DNA from: Roseburia sp. CAG:309
GTDB taxonomy: Bacteria > Bacillota > Clostridia > Lachnospirales > Lachnospiraceae
Length of the DNA: 7,763 bases
Direction of reading: 5' to 3'
NCBI GenBank assembly: GCA_000434115.1
Contig: FR893997.1
Location: forward strand, 26,251-34,013
Positions 6,390-7,763 of this stretch are shown here, one piece after another. Positions within the stretch are counted from its first letter, which is position 1. The number at the start of each line of letters is the position of its first letter. The notes under the pieces were generated by a model. That model was not told where the DNA came from, did no database searches, and saw only the letters and a list, made by a program, of their open reading frames with translations. The translations under genes were made by a program, and so were the position numbers.

Positions 6390-7106
6390 GGTTGCTTTTT
6401 TAAGATTCTGGCAGTAGGAAAAAGCATCTTCTCCTATCTTCGTTACACTTCCAGGAATGGTGATATTCTTTAAAGCAGTTGCACAAAACATACCATCACT
6501 TATATTTTTTACACCTTTTTCGATAGTTGCTTTTTTTAATTTCTTACACCCCTCAAAAACATAGGCACCTATTTTTTTATTTTTTCTTAAAATATGTACC
6601 TTTTTTAATTGCGAACCACTAAAACATGACTCCCCTAAAAATTCAATATTTTTCAATGAAATTTCTTCTATAGCTGTCGCATTAAATGCATCATTTTCTA
6701 TGCTTTTTAGGGTTTCTGGAAAATAAATCTTGTGTAATTTATAACAGTCTTCAAATGCTGATTTTCCAATTTGGGTCACTCCGTTTGGTATTTGAATTTT
6801 CTTTATATGGGAAAAGCCTTCAAACGCACCACTTCCTATATAAGTTATTCCTTTTACTAATACTATTTTTTGTGCTGACTTATAAAAACGAGGCCACCCC
6901 GAATGTTCCCCGCAATCTTCGATATCATCAATCATTTTACCACAACATTTTATCATCAAAGTATTTTCTCTTGTATCATAATTCCACGTTGTGTTATTTT
7001 TCCATTTCCCCCGGTACACTTTCGCCTCACTTTCCAGGGCTGCTAACAGCACCGGAATAAGTAAGGCAAGAAAGATTATTGCAAAAATTGTTTTCATCTT
7101 AGTCAT
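6078..7106 (-). CDS. Secreted BspA-like leucine-rich repeat (LRR_5) protein
   Basis: A 342-residue protein of the BspA type, a family of secreted or surface repeat proteins linked in some species to adhesion. Its ligand here is unknown. Residues 1-28 form a signal peptide: MTKMKT, a hydrophobic stretch (7-24), and likely cleavage after SEA (26-28). Residues 29-80 resemble the usual pre-LRR module (TTWNYD..ENTLMI), with an unusual cysteine cluster (C54, C55, C65). About ten LRR_5 units follow (81-313), with pattern LKK-I-IP--V--IG--AF, and a 135-base double-repeat period is visible in the DNA. The end, IYVPKSKKAEYEKIL onward, is a typical BspA tail with no LPXTG or membrane anchor, so release or non-covalent wall binding is likely. 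I chose ATG 7106 over ATG 7130 because AGGAGGG (7113-7119) sits 6 bases before it. It follows a paralog by 17 bases and is probably co-transcribed. Confidence 0.85.
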   Translation of the reverse strand: MTKMKTIFAIIFLALLIPVLLAALESEAKVYRGKWKNNTTWNYDTRENTLMIKCCGKMIDDIEDCGEHSGWPRFYKSAQKIVLVKGITYIGSGAFEGFSHIKKIQIPNGVTQIGKSAFEDCYKLHKIYFPETLKSIENDAFNATAIEEISLKNIEFLGESCFSGSQLKKVHILRKNKKIGAYVFEGCKKLKKATIEKGVKNISDGMFCATALKNITIPGSVTKIGEDAFSYCQNLKKATINEGVKKISKDAFSNTALKEITIPSTVTKLGKNAFRWESTEKSSLKKVVIRSKNIKKWGTMVFGATRDDLVIYVPKSKKAEYEKILRSTNGLDFHAKIVGKKW

Positions 7107-7112
7107 TGCTTT

Positions 7113-7119
7113 CCCTCCT
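7113..7119 (-). promoter_or_regulatory. Ribosome binding site deciding the LRR gene start
   Basis: AGGAGGG on the minus strand, 6 bases before ATG 7106. A start at ATG 7130 would put this site inside the coding region and would overlap the upstream gene's final codons, so it marks 7106 as the real start. Confidence 0.8.
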
Positions 7120-7123
7120 GATC

Positions 7124-7435
7124 TTACCATTTCTTTCCCACGATTTTTGCATGAAAATCCAATCCATTTGTACTCCGCAGTATTTTTTCGTATTCTGCTT
7201 TTTTGCTTTTTGGAACATAGATTACAAGGTCATCTCTCGTCGCCCCAAATACCATCGTTCCCCATTTTTTGATATTCTTAGAACGGATAACTACTTTTTT
7301 CAACGATGACTTTTCCGTAGATTCCCAGCGGAAAGCATTTTTGCCTAGTTTCGTCACTGTGCTTGGAATGGTGATTTCTTTCAGTGCGGTGTTGCTAAAT
7401 GCATCTTTGCTGATCTTTTTTACTCCTTCATTGAT
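7124..7435 (-). repeat. Direct repeat copy 2: identical LRR C-terminus
   Basis: Partner of the copy at 6078-6389, in the same orientation, encoding the same 103 residues plus stop. The first amino-acid difference comes just beyond it (T in the downstream protein, I in this one). Recombination between the copies would fuse the two genes and delete 1046 bases. Confidence 0.9.
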
Positions 7436-7763
7436 GATTGCTTTTTTAAGGGACTGACAATTTGCAAATGCATATGTTCCTATTTGAGTAACACTTCCAG
7501 GAATGTCTATATTTTTAATACCTGTTTCACGAAACATCCCATAACTAATCCTTTTTACTCCCTTTTCAAAAGTTACTTTTTTTAGTTTCTTACAGCTCCA
7601 AAAAACACTATCTTCTATTTTACATTTGGCAGGAATATCAACGCTTTGTAATTTTGCTCCTGAAAAGCATTCACTTCCTAGTTTTTTTAAATTTTTTAAA
7701 GATATGCTTTTTATTTTTACATCCCAAAAAACATCTTTTTCTATAACTTCCAAGGTAGAGGGC
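7124..7763 (-). CDS. Second BspA-like LRR protein, C-terminal part (paralog; 5' end outside window)
   Basis: The visible 212 residues are an open reading frame to the window edge (reading PSTLEVIEKDVFW at the boundary), so the gene starts beyond 7763 and any signal peptide is not seen. It has the same LRR_5 units as its downstream neighbour, with the pairing of CKKLKKVTFEKGVKRIS and IKNIDIPGSVTQIGT repeats, and ends in the same VPKSKKAEYEKIL tail. The last 103 residues are identical to those of the downstream protein, while the earlier repeats are clearly different. The stop TAA at 7124-7126 is 17 bases before the next gene, making a two-gene or longer operon. No anchor motif is present. Function would be inferred as surface or secreted binding. 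Confidence 0.85.
   Translation of the reverse strand, partial: PSTLEVIEKDVFWDVKIKSISLKNLKKLGSECFSGAKLQSVDIPAKCKIEDSVFWSCKKLKKVTFEKGVKRISYGMFRETGIKNIDIPGSVTQIGTYAFANCQSLKKAIINEGVKKISKDAFSNTALKEITIPSTVTKLGKNAFRWESTEKSSLKKVVIRSKNIKKWGTMVFGATRDDLVIYVPKSKKAEYEKILRSTNGLDFHAKIVGKKW

Noticed and set aside
7107..7130. ATG at 7130 as start of the complete LRR gene (MVRSGGKA extension)
   Set aside because: It overlaps the last codons of the upstream gene, puts the AGGAGGG ribosome site inside the coding region and adds a polar stretch before the signal peptide.
7751..7753. TTG at 7753 as start of the upstream LRR gene
   Set aside because: The frame stays open to the window edge with LRR-like residues (PSTLEVIE), so this is an internal leucine codon and the start is outside.

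Overview
The window looks like chromosomal DNA from a low-to-moderate GC Firmicute, most probably a gut clostridium of the Lachnospiraceae type. This rests on strong AGGAGG ribosome binding sites, sigma-A-type promoters, the short form of LysA, and BspA-type leucine-rich-repeat surface proteins beside housekeeping genes. The taxonomic call is an inference from gene style, not from a search.

Layout. Positions 1-4357 hold a minus-strand operon read parE, parC, tcdA. The first two encode the two subunits of a type IIA topoisomerase, best called topoisomerase IV because the A subunit lacks a recognisable GyrA box. The third is the first 49 codons of a ThiF/E1-like tRNA-modification enzyme. Gaps are short (18 and 7 bases) and each gene has its own Shine-Dalgarno site, so co-transcription is likely. 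Positions 4358-4740 form a divergent intergenic region. It has a near-consensus promoter for the topoisomerase operon (TTGAAA-17-TATAAT, minus), another for lysA (TTGACA-17-TATACT, plus), and between them a GC-rich island of about 130 bases full of inverted repeats that neither promoter needs. Positions 4741-6006 encode diaminopimelate decarboxylase (LysA), the last step of lysine synthesis. A perfect 10-bp hairpin at 6016-6042, T-rich on both sides, closes lysA and probably also the gene converging on it.

Positions 6078-7763 hold two tandem minus-strand genes for BspA-like LRR_5 proteins, 17 bases apart. The downstream one is complete with a signal peptide. The upstream one runs off the window. 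Their last 103 residues are identical and their last 135 bases have no differences, while the repeats before that diverge, which points to recent duplication or gene conversion.

The genes do not form one pathway: chromosome decatenation plus tRNA modification, lysine/peptidoglycan precursor supply, and secreted repeat proteins. The features least explained by known annotation are the structured island between the divergent promoters and the homogenised LRR pair. I see no CRISPR array, tRNA, rRNA, transposase or defence gene.
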